The notes: generated from the sequence alone by a model not told the origin. Shown: positions 37,514-48,166, numbered from the stretch's first letter. The stretch: 64,000 nt of DNA from Isoetes taiwanensis (GCA_021234155.1 JAJEKV010000016.1:17728698-17792697); one strand, 5' to 3'. Numbers and translations are program-made.

Positions 37514-37583
37514 ATAATCTTGATAGACCAGGTCATAGCATTGGCCATGCCCTAATTACTTAGGTTGAATAAATAGTAGTGTG

Positions 37584-39157
37584 TGTGACGCTCCCTGAAT
37601 ATATACGACACCCGGACGTATACATACGGGGACTTTCCCCTCCCATGGCGACCACCTCGCCATGAGCAGGGCCCTCCGTCTATTCCGGCCACCCATATTA
37701 TAGTGCCCGAAAGAAGGACACGAAGGGACGCCTTCAATGGGACTCCTACGTCGCGGAAGCATGAATACAAGGGTTAGCACACAGCATAAATCACATATAA
37801 ATAACCACCACGAAGGGTGGCACATCCATCCAAATACCAACGGCAAAGAATATGCATCTAAAACTAAGAAAACACCCAAACTTCAGGTTCTACCCCGGCT
37901 CAGACTCCAGTGAGGATCGACTGACGGTTGGGCTTCAAGAGATCAGCAGACCGAATCTTGGCATGGCGTTGGCTGGCATAGAACATCGGGTAGGGTTGTC
38001 CACTCCATCCGCCCCTCCTGTGCACACTTCGCAGATGGGTCGATTCACGCTATGGCTTTGCTATAGCCTTCCGGAGACGCAGACTCAAGGTATCACCCTT
38101 TGAGCCTACTCCAGGTTCATGACACCTAGTCCGAGGAGGCAGGTCGGGGAAGCGTCCCCTTCCAGGATCACAGTAGTTCCATGGGTGAGCTAGAGAATAC
38201 GTGCCGCGTCAGCGACCCCCGCATCCGTACCCGACTTACTCACCCTAATTCTACTCAAAGTGCATGGTGCCCCATACGGGTCACACCACTACACCAGTGG
38301 AGTGTCCGGACCCCATACCCGCCCTCCACGTGACCGCCATCGGGCCCTAGCCCACCAGGGAGTCTCGGGAGCCTTTATGCTCGTGCAAGACCCCACCCCC
38401 TACTTCACCACTTTGTGTCCCTTTGTGCAGGTGCTAAGCCGGACCATAACGCCTATGACCCGGGGCTCTTGTGCCTGCAGGCAAATTAGTAGGGTGTTAA
38501 AGGAAGTACTAGGAGCATTCTATACTCAAGCTCGAGAGGTCTTTACCCCCTTTTTAATCCCTCAAGCATCGAACGATCAACTAACTCATAGAGGCATCGA
38601 CCATTCCATAACAGAGCATCATTCATAATTGAAAGGTATTCCTAATTACCAAAGAAGGGTTAATCTCATCCAAAACTAGCCAGGAAAGAATACTAGAGTA
38701 TTATTCTACAATTGCAAGTTAAACTACCACTAACCAGAGTTTCGGCTGGACCCGTTGTCAAGGGGTGCTTCCATAGCGCTGTACTGGGGTAGCAGCGATA
38801 GGTAGAGGGTGTCTTGGCAATTTGGGGATGTTCAGCAACTGTACTTTGAGCGCCTAGCTGCTCCTTGATGCTGGCTGGATCGAAATTGGGGGTACAATGG
38901 GGGTAGCGCTGCCTTTGGTGGCTCAGCATAGAAACCCCCATGCTGGCCACTCAGGTTATGCCAAATGGCGCCTTCCCATCATTAGGTGTCTTAATAGCAA
39001 GTATTTAGATAATTATCCTTTATAATTAAGTTAACATAGCTAATTAAATCCCTTGTGGCCAACCCCCTAGGTTATCATACCCCAGGTGGCGTATCCATAC
39101 CGAGTGACGTGTTCAATATATTTATACGTACACCATATAAATACTTGGAACGTCACA
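37584..39157 (-). repeat. 3' LTR of element Z
   Basis: 1,574 bp, the element's 3' LTR because Z reads on the minus strand. It matches 49215-52461 minus the nested solo LTR, with scattered substitutions and a roughly 14-bp segment (GTCATTCGGCCCAC) present only in the 5' copy near 49360. Short frames on either strand in both LTRs are not genes. Confidence 0.93.
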
Positions 39158-39171
39158 TTCTCCCCTCCTTA
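39158..39171 (-). other. Polypurine tract of element Z
   Basis: On the minus strand TAAGGAGGGGAGAA lies directly before the 3' LTR (TGTGACG). This is the position and composition expected of the plus-strand primer. Confidence 0.85.
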
Positions 39172-39903
39172 GAATTTATGCTGTCCTTAGCATTGGGGTT
39201 AGTTATGAATGTAAAAAGAAATACATTATGAAGGAAGGCAATTCCTTATTTTTCCAAAAGTAATACATATATTCAAAACTTTAAAGTTTGCACAACATTT
39301 CCAGCACCGTGGTGCCTTCGACATGATTATCATAATCAAAAAGTTCAAGGACCGAAGTCCAATCCGAACATCAGTGGATCAATAAACAAAACATGTAGGC
39401 AAAATAAAACTGAAGAGTTCGGGTCATCAGTAACCCTTTAGCATGGGCAGGGCACGCATCGCTTACTGGCCTGCATATGTCAGTATATCAGTACATATGA
39501 TGAAATTGTGGTTGAAGGGACTGCCCCCTTATAGTAATTAAAAGAACATACTATCTATCAGGGGACCTATCATGTCTTATGGTTTGCAGTTCCTCGCAGC
39601 AAAGGGATTGGTCAAGTTCCCATTGTAGCCAAAAGGAAGGCGGCCTATCAACTATATGCTCTACAACAAGTTGTGGTCAGGTCACCATTGACAGTACACC
39701 ACGTCCTAGAGAACACAAGGTGATCTCATCATCGGTTACTTGTTATTATTGACAATGCATCCTCCCCTCTAAGGCGCTACCCCTGGCAATCAGGCTTCTA
39801 ACCACTGTGACGCTCCCTGAATATATACGACACCCGGACGTATACATACGGGGACTTTCCCCTCCCATGGCGACCACCTCGCCATGAGCAGGGCCCGCAT
39901 CGC
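39172..39903. other. Non-coding 3' region of element Z
   Basis: No reading frame of note between the chromodomain stop and the polypurine tract. It holds a 91-bp LTR-derived insert (listed separately), and the word GCAGGGC(A/C)CGCATCGC is present both at about 39447 and at the end of that insert. Confidence 0.6.
39806..39896 (+). repeat. LTR fragment inside the Z 3' untranslated region
   Basis: 91 bp identical or nearly so to the first 91 bp of the LTR (TGTGACGCTCCCTGAATATA onward), preceded by ACCAC as at the real LTR/primer-site junction (49210-49214). It stops within GCAGGGCCC, where it rejoins internal sequence. Confidence 0.85.
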
Positions 39904-40158
39904 TTACTGGCCGCTGACTGTGGGGTTGATAACATCGTTGATGGTGCGGCCTTGAGATTCACGCATGAAATCCGGATAATGCTTGTCAAGGTCTATCTTC
40001 ATCACCCACGTAGCATCCTCAACTGGTAAGTGTTTCCACTTAACCAAGTATTGCAACATTTGAGTCCTTCTGGTTTGTTTGTAAGCTCGATCAAGAAGAG
40101 CTTCAGGCACTATTTCGAGTTGCTCCTCTGTCATTTCTAGGAGGGTTGGGGTCTCCAA
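39904..40158 (-). pseudogene. Chromodomain region of element Z pol
   Basis: C-terminal end of the integrase polyprotein. PEALLDRAYKQTRR is followed by YLVKWKHLPVEDATW and IDLDKHYPDF, the usual chromodomain pattern, with the tyrosine and two tryptophans where methyl-lysine readers have aromatic residues. In chromoviruses this domain steers integration to histone H3-marked chromatin. A stop or frameshift near 40160-40185 separates it from the preceding integrase C-terminal frame, so it is broken here. Confidence 0.85.
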
Positions 40159-40182
40159 AACCTCTTCTGGATCAGGGGTGTG

Positions 40183-41353
40183 TTACTTCAGAAGACTCAC
40201 GTGAAAGACTTTATGGATCTTCAAGCGGGGTGGCAATTCTAAGCGATATGCTTGTTCTCCAACGCGCTCAATAATCTTGAACGGTCCAGCCCATCGAGGG
40301 GCCAACTTTGTGCAATTGCCAATCTTAAGCTTGGCTTGCTTCACTTTAATTTTAAGCCAAACTGATTCGCCCACCTGAAAAACGCGTGGGGTTCTGTGCT
40401 TATCGGCTACACTCTTCTGACGACTGCATGCGGCTAATAAGTAGCCGCGAACTTCTTCGACCAGAGCTTGCATCTCCAGGAGGAGTTGTTGAGAAACCTC
40501 GACCTTAGAAACGGGGTTATGCCAAGTGTCAGGAGTAAGACATTGGTAACCATAGTTTATCATGAAGGGAGACATTCGAAGACTCTGTTTCATCTTTGTA
40601 GGCAAACTTCGACCCGGATAAATATAGTCACCCCATTGTGATTGCTTACTCCACACATAACTTCTTAGCATATCCTCTATAATACGATTGGTTGGTTTGG
40701 CCCGACCGCCTTTTTGAGGATGATATCTTTGTACTCATAGCAAGCTTGGTCCAATGGTGGCAAAGAAATCTTTCCAAATGCACTTACAAATTTGGGATCC
40801 CTATCCCACACAATTACCGTGGCATTCCTGTGTAATCAAGATCTCCTTGGCAAATAGCGAGCAAAGATCAAAGGTCGTGATTCGCGGGTCCGACATGGCA
40901 AGAAATGAGCCATTTTTAGACAATTTGTCGACCACAACCATTAAGGCATCATACCCCTGAGAGTTCTTGGAAGGCCTTACAATGAAATCCATGGCTATCA
41001 CTTCCCATTTGGCGTTTGGCACATCGAGGAGGTTGCAACTCGCCTGGAATTCTTAGCTGCTCCGCTTTGGTTTGCTGGCATACCTGACACTGCCTAATGT
41101 ACCTGGCAATGTCCTTTTTCATAGAAGGCCAGAAATAGCTGGAGCGAATCTTAAAGTAGGTTTTCATAAAACCTGCGTATCCAGCTATAGGGCTATTGTG
41201 TGTGTCATGAAGAATGAGCTTCCGTACTCCTGAAGTCTCTGGTACACACAACTTATCCTTGTGATATAATAAGTTGCCCTCTTTCTTATATGCACGAAAA
41301 GACTTCGGCTCTTGATCCGTCTGCGGAGCTTCCTTTAGCCAAACTGTCCCCAA
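40183..41353 (-). pseudogene. Integrase region of element Z pol
   Basis: The zinc-binding part reads HDTHNSPIAGYAGF then CQVCQQTKAE (41210-41060; H..H..C..C). The catalytic core begins WEVIAMDFIV and MVVVDKLSK (about 41010-40910), and the second-Asp region appears as RDPKF after a frameshift near 40800. The segment that normally holds the catalytic Glu (GQTE...NRIIED) reads only as a GQTN-like remnant near 40715-40680. Frame is regained in the C-terminal part with LAPRWAGPFKIIERVG (about 40320-40270) and HKVFHVSLLK. At least two frameshifts; inactive as written. Confidence 0.85.
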
Positions 41354-42866
41354 ATGTCCGCGTAACTCGGATCGTGGCGGTCTGCTCTATCTGTTTCCCA
41401 AACTCACTGGTGAGTGTAGAAATCGCATTACAATGGGTTCGGGTCACCAAGTGATGGCGTGATAAAGCATCCGCAACGACATTGTGCTTGCCAGGCTTAT
41501 ACATAATCTCAAAATCATACTCCTCCAGAAATTCCATCCATCTTCTCTGGCGGAGGTTGAGATTCGGCTGGGTGGATAAATAACGGAGACTTTGATGATC
41601 CGTATCCAACTGGAATCTTCTACCAAGAAGGTAGTGTCTCCACATCCGCAGAGCACGGACAACGGCTAACAATTCCTGATCATGGGTGGGATATCAAACG
41701 CTCCGCCTCGCTTCATTTTTTCTTGAAGTGGTGAGGCAATTACCCTCCCCTCCTGCATTAGGACCCCACCGGTGGCAATTTTACTGGCATCTGTTGCCAC
41801 TAGCTTATCCTGTTCAGGATCGGGTAATGTGAGAACTGGTGCTGATGTTAGGGCATCCTTAAGCTGCTGGAAACTCTGCTGAACCTTTGTCTTCCAGTGG
41901 TCGATCCAATCTTTCACCTTCTCATGCTTTGTGAGATTTGCAAGAGGAGCTGCAATCTTCGCAAAATCCTTTACAAATTTTCGATAGTAGCCTGCTAACC
42001 CCAAGAAACTCCGAACTTCGGAAACATTCCCTGGAGTAGGCCATTCCCTTACGGCCTCTATCTTTGCGGGGTCTGTAGCAATTCCCTCTGCCGAAATGAT
42101 ATGGCCTAAATAATCAACCTTCGGAGTGGCAAACTTGCACTTAGAGAATTTATAGAGCTGATGACGTCTTAGCTTTTGCAGGGCCAATCTAAGATGTTTC
42201 TCATGTTCCTCAAGGGTCTTACTGTAGATGAGAATGTCGTCGAAGAAAATAACAACAAAATCATCCAAGTACTGTCGAAAGACATCATTCATTATAGTCG
42301 CATGAAAGTTGCTGGGGCATTAGTTAGTCCAAAAGGCATAACTGTGAATTCATAATGCCCATATCTAGTGCGAAAAGCAGACTTATGGATGTCCTCCTCT
42401 TTAATCCTTATCTGATGGTATCCGGAGCGTAGATCAATCTTGGAGAAGTACTTAGCCCCTTGCAACTGATCCATTAGGTCATCTGCCCTGGGCAAAGCAT
42501 AGCGATTCTTGATGGTATGCTTGTTGAGTTTCCGATAATCAATACACATCCTCAGCGAGCCGTCCTTTTTCTTAACGAAGAGAATAGGAGCGCCAAAAGG
42601 CGAAACACTCGGATGAAACCTAGGTTTAGTAGCTCCTGAAGTTGCTTCTTAAGTTCTGCCAATTCTGGAGGACTCATACGATACGGGGCCTTGCTGGTAG
42701 GCTTGGTACCCGGCTCTAAAGCTATTTCACATTCCACCCCTCTAAAAGGAGGAAGCTTCTGAATCTCATCTGGGAAAAGGTCACCAAATTCCCGGAGAAG
42801 ACGAGCAATCCCTTCTGGCAAGGTATCGATTACTTGCTTCTGTTTAGCATCTGACTCTATGGACAT
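41286..42866 (-). pseudogene. Reverse transcriptase and RNase H region of element Z pol
   Basis: Three frames in series. The first (42866-42552) ends the linker with LPPFRGVECEIALEPG and [16 protein letters not shown]. The second (42549-42292) holds [33 protein letters not shown] and [12 protein letters not shown]. The third (42292-41666) holds the catalytic [22 protein letters not shown] and [12 protein letters not shown]. RNase H continues in another frame (41672-41286) with [22 protein letters not shown] and [13 protein letters not shown]. The chromovirus signature is clear, but at least three frameshifts separate the parts. Confidence 0.93.
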
Positions 42867-43083
42867 AAGGCTAATGATGCAAAGGAGCTTTTCCTTGCGT
42901 ATAGCTTTATCTAACTGCTGATGGACATAGACTGCATGATAGGGTTGAATAGTTCACCTTTAATAGTCACGCGGGCTCCATTAGCTGCGTTGAAGGTAAC
43001 TTCTCTCTCTCAGCTTCTATGTTGGCTTTTTATGGGATGCCGAAATTCCATACCAACAATGAGGTCATATTTGCCAATATCCA

Positions 43084-43644
43084 TCAACTCGGCACCCAAA
43101 GCCACTGGTGCACCTGGCAACTGCATCCTAAGATTGATGCGACGACCATGAGTATGTCTGACCTACCACTGGCTAGAGTAATAGGCCTTGGTCGAGACCT
43201 TAATGTTTCAAGCTGTAAGACCTGAGCCATCCTAGGGTAAGCAAAATTATGTGTACTTCCCGTATCCATCAGAATTACAAAAGGCTTACTGTCTACTTGA
43301 CCTATGGTGGAAATGACAAAGAAGAGGTGACTTTCGGCATTGCCGGTTTCTATAGCCGCAAGGATATGAGACGACCGCAGTGAATATACTCTGGGCCTCG
43401 CCCTTGACAGTAAGGTTGACTCGGATCGTCCCAATCGAGGTCGCCCATGGCCAGGCGGGTTCAAGCAGAACATAAGGACGCTTGTGCATAAAGTGCCCGG
43501 AAGCATACACCGTGCTTGAGCCTTATCCGTGGAGCTGTTCTCGAGCCTCCTTAGGAATTGATCAGAAGAGGTTCCGTACTTCCTTACCGACATTACTCTA
43601 TTTATCCGTGGTAGGGAAGGTAACTTTCTTTTCCTGGCGGCCAT
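43084..43644 (-). pseudogene. Aspartic protease region of element Z
   Basis: FVILMDTGSTHNFAYP (about 43270-43220) carries the retroviral-type DTG active site followed by a THNF motif usual in plant gypsy proteases, then ITLASG. Upstream GHFMHKRP (about 43500-43470) looks like a shifted remnant of a CCHC knuckle. The frame differs from gag and from RT. Confidence 0.8.
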
Positions 43645-44651
43645 AGAAATTCTGTTGAGAGGGACCCGGGCTTGGCGACCGGGGTTTATACGGTGTGGAT
43701 GGCCGGGGCTGCGAGTAAGGAGCAGGACGGGGATACCAGTTCCTTGGTGTGTCCTCCTCGAGGCTCAATGCCTTAGCTTCGGCCTCCGCAACTGATTTTG
43801 GGTCTATGGCTTTAACCATTCGTTTGATTGATGGAGCCAACCCTTCAATATAACCCTCTACGGCTCTCTTTTCATTCATACCTGGTACATACAGCCTTAA
43901 GCGCATAAACTCATCGATGTAAGTCGAACGTCATACCCTTCTGCTCCAACCTATAAAAGGTCTGAATCTGCTGGCATTTGTGCGCACGAGGCACATAATG
44001 CGACTTGAATGCCTTGGCAAACTTCTTGAAGTTGCATCTGCTTCTGTCCAGATGCTTGGCCCTGGCATAGCCCTTCCACCAAATACGGGTAGCTCCTGTA
44101 AGGTTGGTGGTGGCAACCTTTCCTGTATCCTTCTCCGTCATTCCATAAGACTTCCCAAACTCCTTCATCTCGTCCAACCAGGATTCTGCATTTAGCCCGC
44201 CTCTGGATTTCCCATCAAACTGGGCCAATTTTCTGTTCTTCCATATACTAGTTATAGCTGTATCAACGGTCTTACGGTATTCCTTATCCTGGCGCTTTGC
44301 ATGGTCACCAGCTGATACCGATGACCCAGAAGACACCGAAGTGGTTGAGCGTGAGGAAGTGGCACTATCCTTAGAGGAACTTCGGTGACGCTTTTAGCAT
44401 GGGGCCTCCCCGCATGTGCACGTGGACTGGCTCGTGTGGAGATGGCTGTTGTGTCTGAGGCGAACTGGCGGCGCCGGAGGTAACTCCGGTCCGTCTTCCT
44501 GGGTTTGCTGCGGTGGGTTGGCATGCAATACATAGGCCCGTAACTCGCCGAGCTGCCTTTTCATTAACATCAGTTCCTGTTCAGGTGTCAGCCTACTGGC
44601 GTTGGAGGGTGTCTGCCAGGCGGCGTTACGGGCACCGTCTAAATCGAGCAT
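43598..44651 (-). pseudogene. Gag region of element Z
   Basis: Three frames. The N-terminal part (44651-44394) has a Pro/Gln-rich stretch with LTPEQELMLMKRQLGELRAY. The middle (44336-43911) is the retrotransposon gag domain: LAQFDGKSRGGLNAESWLDE, TTNLTGATRIWWKGY and FKKFAKAFKSHYVP. The last (43906-43598) has RLRLYVPGMNEKRAVEGYI, GLAPSIKRMV, then a Pro-rich linker. Two one-base shifts break it. It forms the particle shell in intact relatives. Confidence 0.88.
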
Positions 44652-44897
44652 GAAAAAGGTATAAGCATATTTACAACATATAAAGTTTTACAAATTTTAT
44701 CATGTTGGACAAAAGGTAGAGAGTGAACATAAGAGAAATTTATTATTATAAGAGGAAAAACTTTTCTATTACAGTTTCACACCTTAGTACTGCCAAAAGT
44801 TGATACAGGAGTATTACACAAGGACAACATGATACAACTGATGCTTAAAGTTGAGCTCACATACAGTATATACACAAAATAACTAGAAAGACCCGGC

Positions 44898-45386
44898 CTA
44901 GGGGTTCGCAAAGGGGTACATGATCGAGTAGCGAACACTCTCACGCACAGCCCTAACGAGCTTGTAGCGTGCCCAGGCCTGGACAATGACTGGTTGGTAT
45001 TCCCATGTTGGGCTAATAATGAGAAGATTGAAAAGCCTTCTCAAAGCATAGAAGAGTTGCCACAGGTGGTCGTTGGCGTCCTCGAAAGCCTCGTGCCTGG
45101 ACATGCTCCAATAGTCCCAGGTACGGCACAGCGTCTGCTTCAGGTCCTCGAAAGCTCTGTCCCTAAGGATGTTAACTATCTCCAACCCTTTTTCAGGATC
45201 ATAGGGTTCTCCTGGTGGCAGGGGTTCCATCTCATACCCTTCATCCCATTCTGGATATTCTCCATATCTTTGGCCATAGTCCTGTTCGGGCGGCCCTGGA
45301 TCCTCCCTCCGGATCATGTCGGTAATCCTCTCCTCATATTCCCAAAGGGTCTCTTCTGCAAGACAATGAAAATGAATATAGAACAT
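44898..45386 (-). CDS. Unrecognised 162-codon frame upstream of gag
   Basis: Open from 45386 to 44898 on the element's coding strand. Acidic first half (EETLWEYEERITDMIRRED, EWDEGYEMEPLPPGEPYD), then an amphipathic, Trp-rich second half (TLCRTWDYWSMSRHEAFEDA, WQLFYALRRLFNLL). The ATG at 45386 lies in a pyrimidine-rich stretch ending TTGTCTTGCAG, a good 3' splice-site shape whose exon would begin at 45355. Splicing from the 466-codon frame upstream is therefore possible. I know no family for it. No stops or frameshifts, unlike gag-pol. Confidence 0.5.
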   Translation of the reverse strand: MFYIHFHCLAEETLWEYEERITDMIRREDPGPPEQDYGQRYGEYPEWDEGYEMEPLPPGEPYDPEKGLEIVNILRDRAFEDLKQTLCRTWDYWSMSRHEAFEDANDHLWQLFYALRRLFNLLIISPTWEYQPVIVQAWARYKLVRAVRESVRYSIMYPFANP

Positions 45387-45576
45387 TCTGTAATTCCATT
45401 ATATTCTAAACGCCAATAATTAGAAGAAGACATCATAGGAAAGAACAATTCTCAGTTATATTCATCAAGACAGTAATCACAATTGATGAGAAAAGGGGTA
45501 TATTATATTATAAAATGGCTAAAGAGTTTGCCAAATCAAAATTTTACACAATACAACAAATGCATAGTACAATTAT

Positions 45577-46977
45577 TTAGGAACTAGGTTCTCCCTCTTC
45601 ATTCGTAGGCCTAGGAGGTGGTGGAGGCGGTCGGTGTCGCAGCAGGGTCACCCCGGGGTCTACTGTGGCAGCCGCAATAGATGCAACCTCTGGTGGATAG
45701 GCAACAGCCAATGGGGCTGCCGTAAGGAGCTTCATGCTCATCCAGGGTGCAATATCTTGGCCCAAGACCGTCAGGGCGAGATCCCGTCGCACGAGTACAT
45801 ATGTAAACGTACGATAGGGAAGCTTCTTATGCCCGACCAGTGTGGAGAGAGCACGGAGGGTCCACCATGAAGCTTCAGCCTCCGGCCCTAAATCTCGTGC
45901 TATAAAAAGAACTTGCCCTTGTCGAAAGGCTGACAAAAAGAAACGGGTAAGGTGGTTGCCCAATACCTTCCCTTGCGGGGTCTCCGACGTGGCCACCTCC
46001 TTATCCAAATCCATGGGAACCTCTTCTTCCTTAAGTTCCTGTTGCTCCTCCTTCACATGAGCAGGATTATGATATAAATCCTCTCCCTCGTCATCTGAAC
46101 CGGAGGGAACCTCAACCATATTGATATTTGGGACGTGAGGTCCCATAGCCGTGAAAGCATCTGGTGAGGGCTGAGAGGCCGGCCCCTGCATCACCAGCTC
46201 CCGAAGACGTAGTAGAGTCTTAGCCGGCTCTATGGTCTCTTGGCGGAACTGGAGCAGCTGCTGCACCTCCGGAGGTAGCTCAATAGAAGTGAAGTCAATG
46301 AAGTCATCCATACAATACTCCGCAAGCTCATAAAGCACGTGGTCTTTACGCTTGCGCCTAAATCCAGCCACCATGTGATAAGTCCAGATAATATCATCCA
46401 AGAGAAGATATTCTTGCCCTTGGTGATAGATAACTGGAAGGGCATCCAGCCCTGACAAGCCTACAGCTTGCTCACGGTGCGGTGGCAGCTCTTCCGCTAA
46501 CTGTTTCTAACGGGCGAAGTCGCCCATGCCTATGTGTTCGTCTTTCCCTTCCATGGAAGACTCAGGCAGTTTGCCTTTCTCTACAGGCAAGGTTTCATCC
46601 TCGACGTATTGGTCCATGAGGATGGCTAGGGCGAAGGCAACCTCGAGATATTGCCGCCCCTGATGCTGCACAACGGGCAGATGTTTGCCCCATCGGAGCT
46701 TCCCCTTCAGCACATCATATGCATGAGTGTCTCCCCCTAACATCTCCCGGACTACCTCCCGCTCCAGATACAGTTGGGGAGGATCCCCAAAAGGAATACA
46801 CAGAGGGAGCATCTCCTCCATGTAGAAGTCTAAAAATCCAGCATAATCTGGATGCCGCTGCATGTTGGTAACCAGGTCTAGGCGCTGGCATAGCAAGGGC
46901 CTCAGCAGGTCGAAAGGGACTTGCGGATCCCATTGTTCTCCGTCATGGTACCATGCGAGAAGGTCAGCGGTGGCCAT
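45577..46977 (-). CDS. Unrecognised 466-codon frame with one in-frame TAG, upstream of gag
   Basis: Starts at the ATG at 46977 (MATADLLAWYHDGEQWDPQV) and runs in one frame to TAA at 45577, interrupted only by a TAG at 46509-46507 (context CGT TAG AAA CAG). The second part alone is 293 codons from its own Met at 46458. Two segments resemble each other: LPVVQHQGRQYLEVAFALAI (about 46690-46630) and LPVIYHQGQEYLLLDDIIW (about 46445-46390), suggesting an internal duplication. An acidic linker (EEEVPMDLDKEV) precedes a Pro-rich C-terminus with six consecutive prolines. No known domain recognised. The TAG may be a mutation or a read-through codon. Confidence 0.55.
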
Positions 46978-47196
46978 GGCGCTAGAAGGGAGGAGGAAGC
47001 AAGAAAAACAGAGAGGACAATTTGAAATGCACGCTAAAAACCCTTTTTAAACCCTTTTTATTATTATGCTTATGTCAGCAATTTCACATTTAAAATAAAA
47101 TATGAGGTTCTCAATACGACTTCAACTTAGAACAAAAGAGTGTATATTATTTATCAAAAAAAATATTTACAATAGAAAAACCCTGGTAACTCGAGG

Positions 47197-47590
47197 CTAA
47201 GGATGCTCCCCCCGAATCCTGCGGGCGAGGGCTAAATCCTTTGGCATAATGGTGACTCTCTTTGCGTGAATCGCGCAAAGGTTAGCGTCACCAAAAAGTG
47301 CCACCAGGTAGGCCTCCGCAGCCTCTTGAAGCGCCAAAATTGCAAAGGTCTAGAAACGGAGGTCGGTCCTGAACTCCTACGCGATTTCCTGTACCAGCCT
47401 CTGGAAGGGAAGCTTCAGATCGTCGAGTCGAGTGGACTTCTGAAACTTATCGGTTTCCCATGAAAGGCCCGCGATGCCCGGGTGCAGATGGGGCTTCCTT
47501 TGTGGGGGCAGCTCCGGTCTTGGCCCCAGCGGTAGGCGGGATGCATCCACTTTCGCTCTTGCCTCCGGTCGAGCTTCGCCTTCTTACCAA
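47197..47590 (-). pseudogene. Histone H3-derived reading frame inside element Z
   Basis: On the coding strand of Z, the frame ending at TAG 47199-47197 reads FQKST (about 47445), KLPFQRLVQEIA, then [37 protein letters not shown] and [10 protein letters not shown], matching core histone H3 from the alpha-N helix to the C-terminus with most residues kept. Two glutamines of H3 are TAG here (47379-47377 and 47352-47350), both explicable as CAG to TAG. Upstream, RKPHLHPG mirrors the KKPHRYRPG segment of H3, and in a shifted frame SSTGGK (47580-47563) mirrors the N-terminal KSTGGK. So almost the whole H3 coding sequence is present, without introns, as a decayed copy. It is an H3.1/H3.3-type core, not CENH3, because loop 1 is of normal length. 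Confidence 0.85.
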
Positions 47591-47599
47591 AGGCTCCGG

Positions 47600-48165
47600 C
47601 GGTCTTTAATTTTTTCTTTATCGATTGCCGGTTCCGAGACCACGACCTTCTTCCGGTGCTTAATGGTGGGTGTGCTTTCAGGTGGGTATTGGTCGACTCA
47701 CTCCACGATGCTCCTCCGTCCTGCGGGTTCGGTGGTGCTGCCGAGCCCCTCTCCTCCCGTTCAAGCCTCTCACGTTCCTCCCGGAACTCCCGGCTCTCCT
47801 CAGGTCTTCTTCAACTGCGCTTTGTGTTGTCTTTGGCAACCCCGAAGAAGCTTCGACATGGTAGCGGCTGAGGTCATGAAGACCCATATCTATCGAATGG
47901 TTGTCGGATAGTCTATGCTAATATCTCCGGGGATTTCCCCCATATATAAAGCTGATGGAATCCTCGTGCAACGGTATGGGGGACCTCAATTGCTCTACCA
48001 TCTATGACGGCAAGGCCCCCCAGGTACCCGGTACTCCCTTCCCCAGCTGCCGCCGTGTCGGCCATCTATTTCCGGTGGTCATCCTCCTGGCCAAGCCCGG
48101 CGACGCGGGGCGGCCTCTGTCCTGTCCTCCTCCTCGGTATGCCCTTCCCTGCTCGGAGGATAGAA
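47600..48165 (-). other. Decayed protein-like sequence upstream of the H3-like frame
   Basis: Segments such as REFREERERLERERGSAAPP and TPTIKHRKKVVVSEP appear in different minus-strand frames just before the H3-like region, as if a charged N-terminal extension once joined it. No family recognised. Confidence 0.35.
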
Positions 48166-48166
48166 T

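Noticed and set aside
37556-37879. Frames at 37556-37879 and 49175-49522 that look like the same protein twice
   Set aside because: They lie in the two LTRs of element Z and are identical because the LTRs are; they run through the LTR/flank junction and show no domain.
44994-45419. 141-codon plus-strand frame opposite the pre-gag region
   Set aside because: Shadow of the minus-strand 162-codon frame; hydrophobic composition but antisense to the element's coding strand.
47197-47590. Centromeric histone CENH3 instead of canonical H3
   Set aside because: The loop-1 region and [14 protein letters not shown] follow canonical H3; CENH3-type insertions are absent.
47474-47911. 145-codon plus-strand frame
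   Set aside because: Antisense to the region just upstream of, and overlapping, the H3-like frame; no recognised domain.
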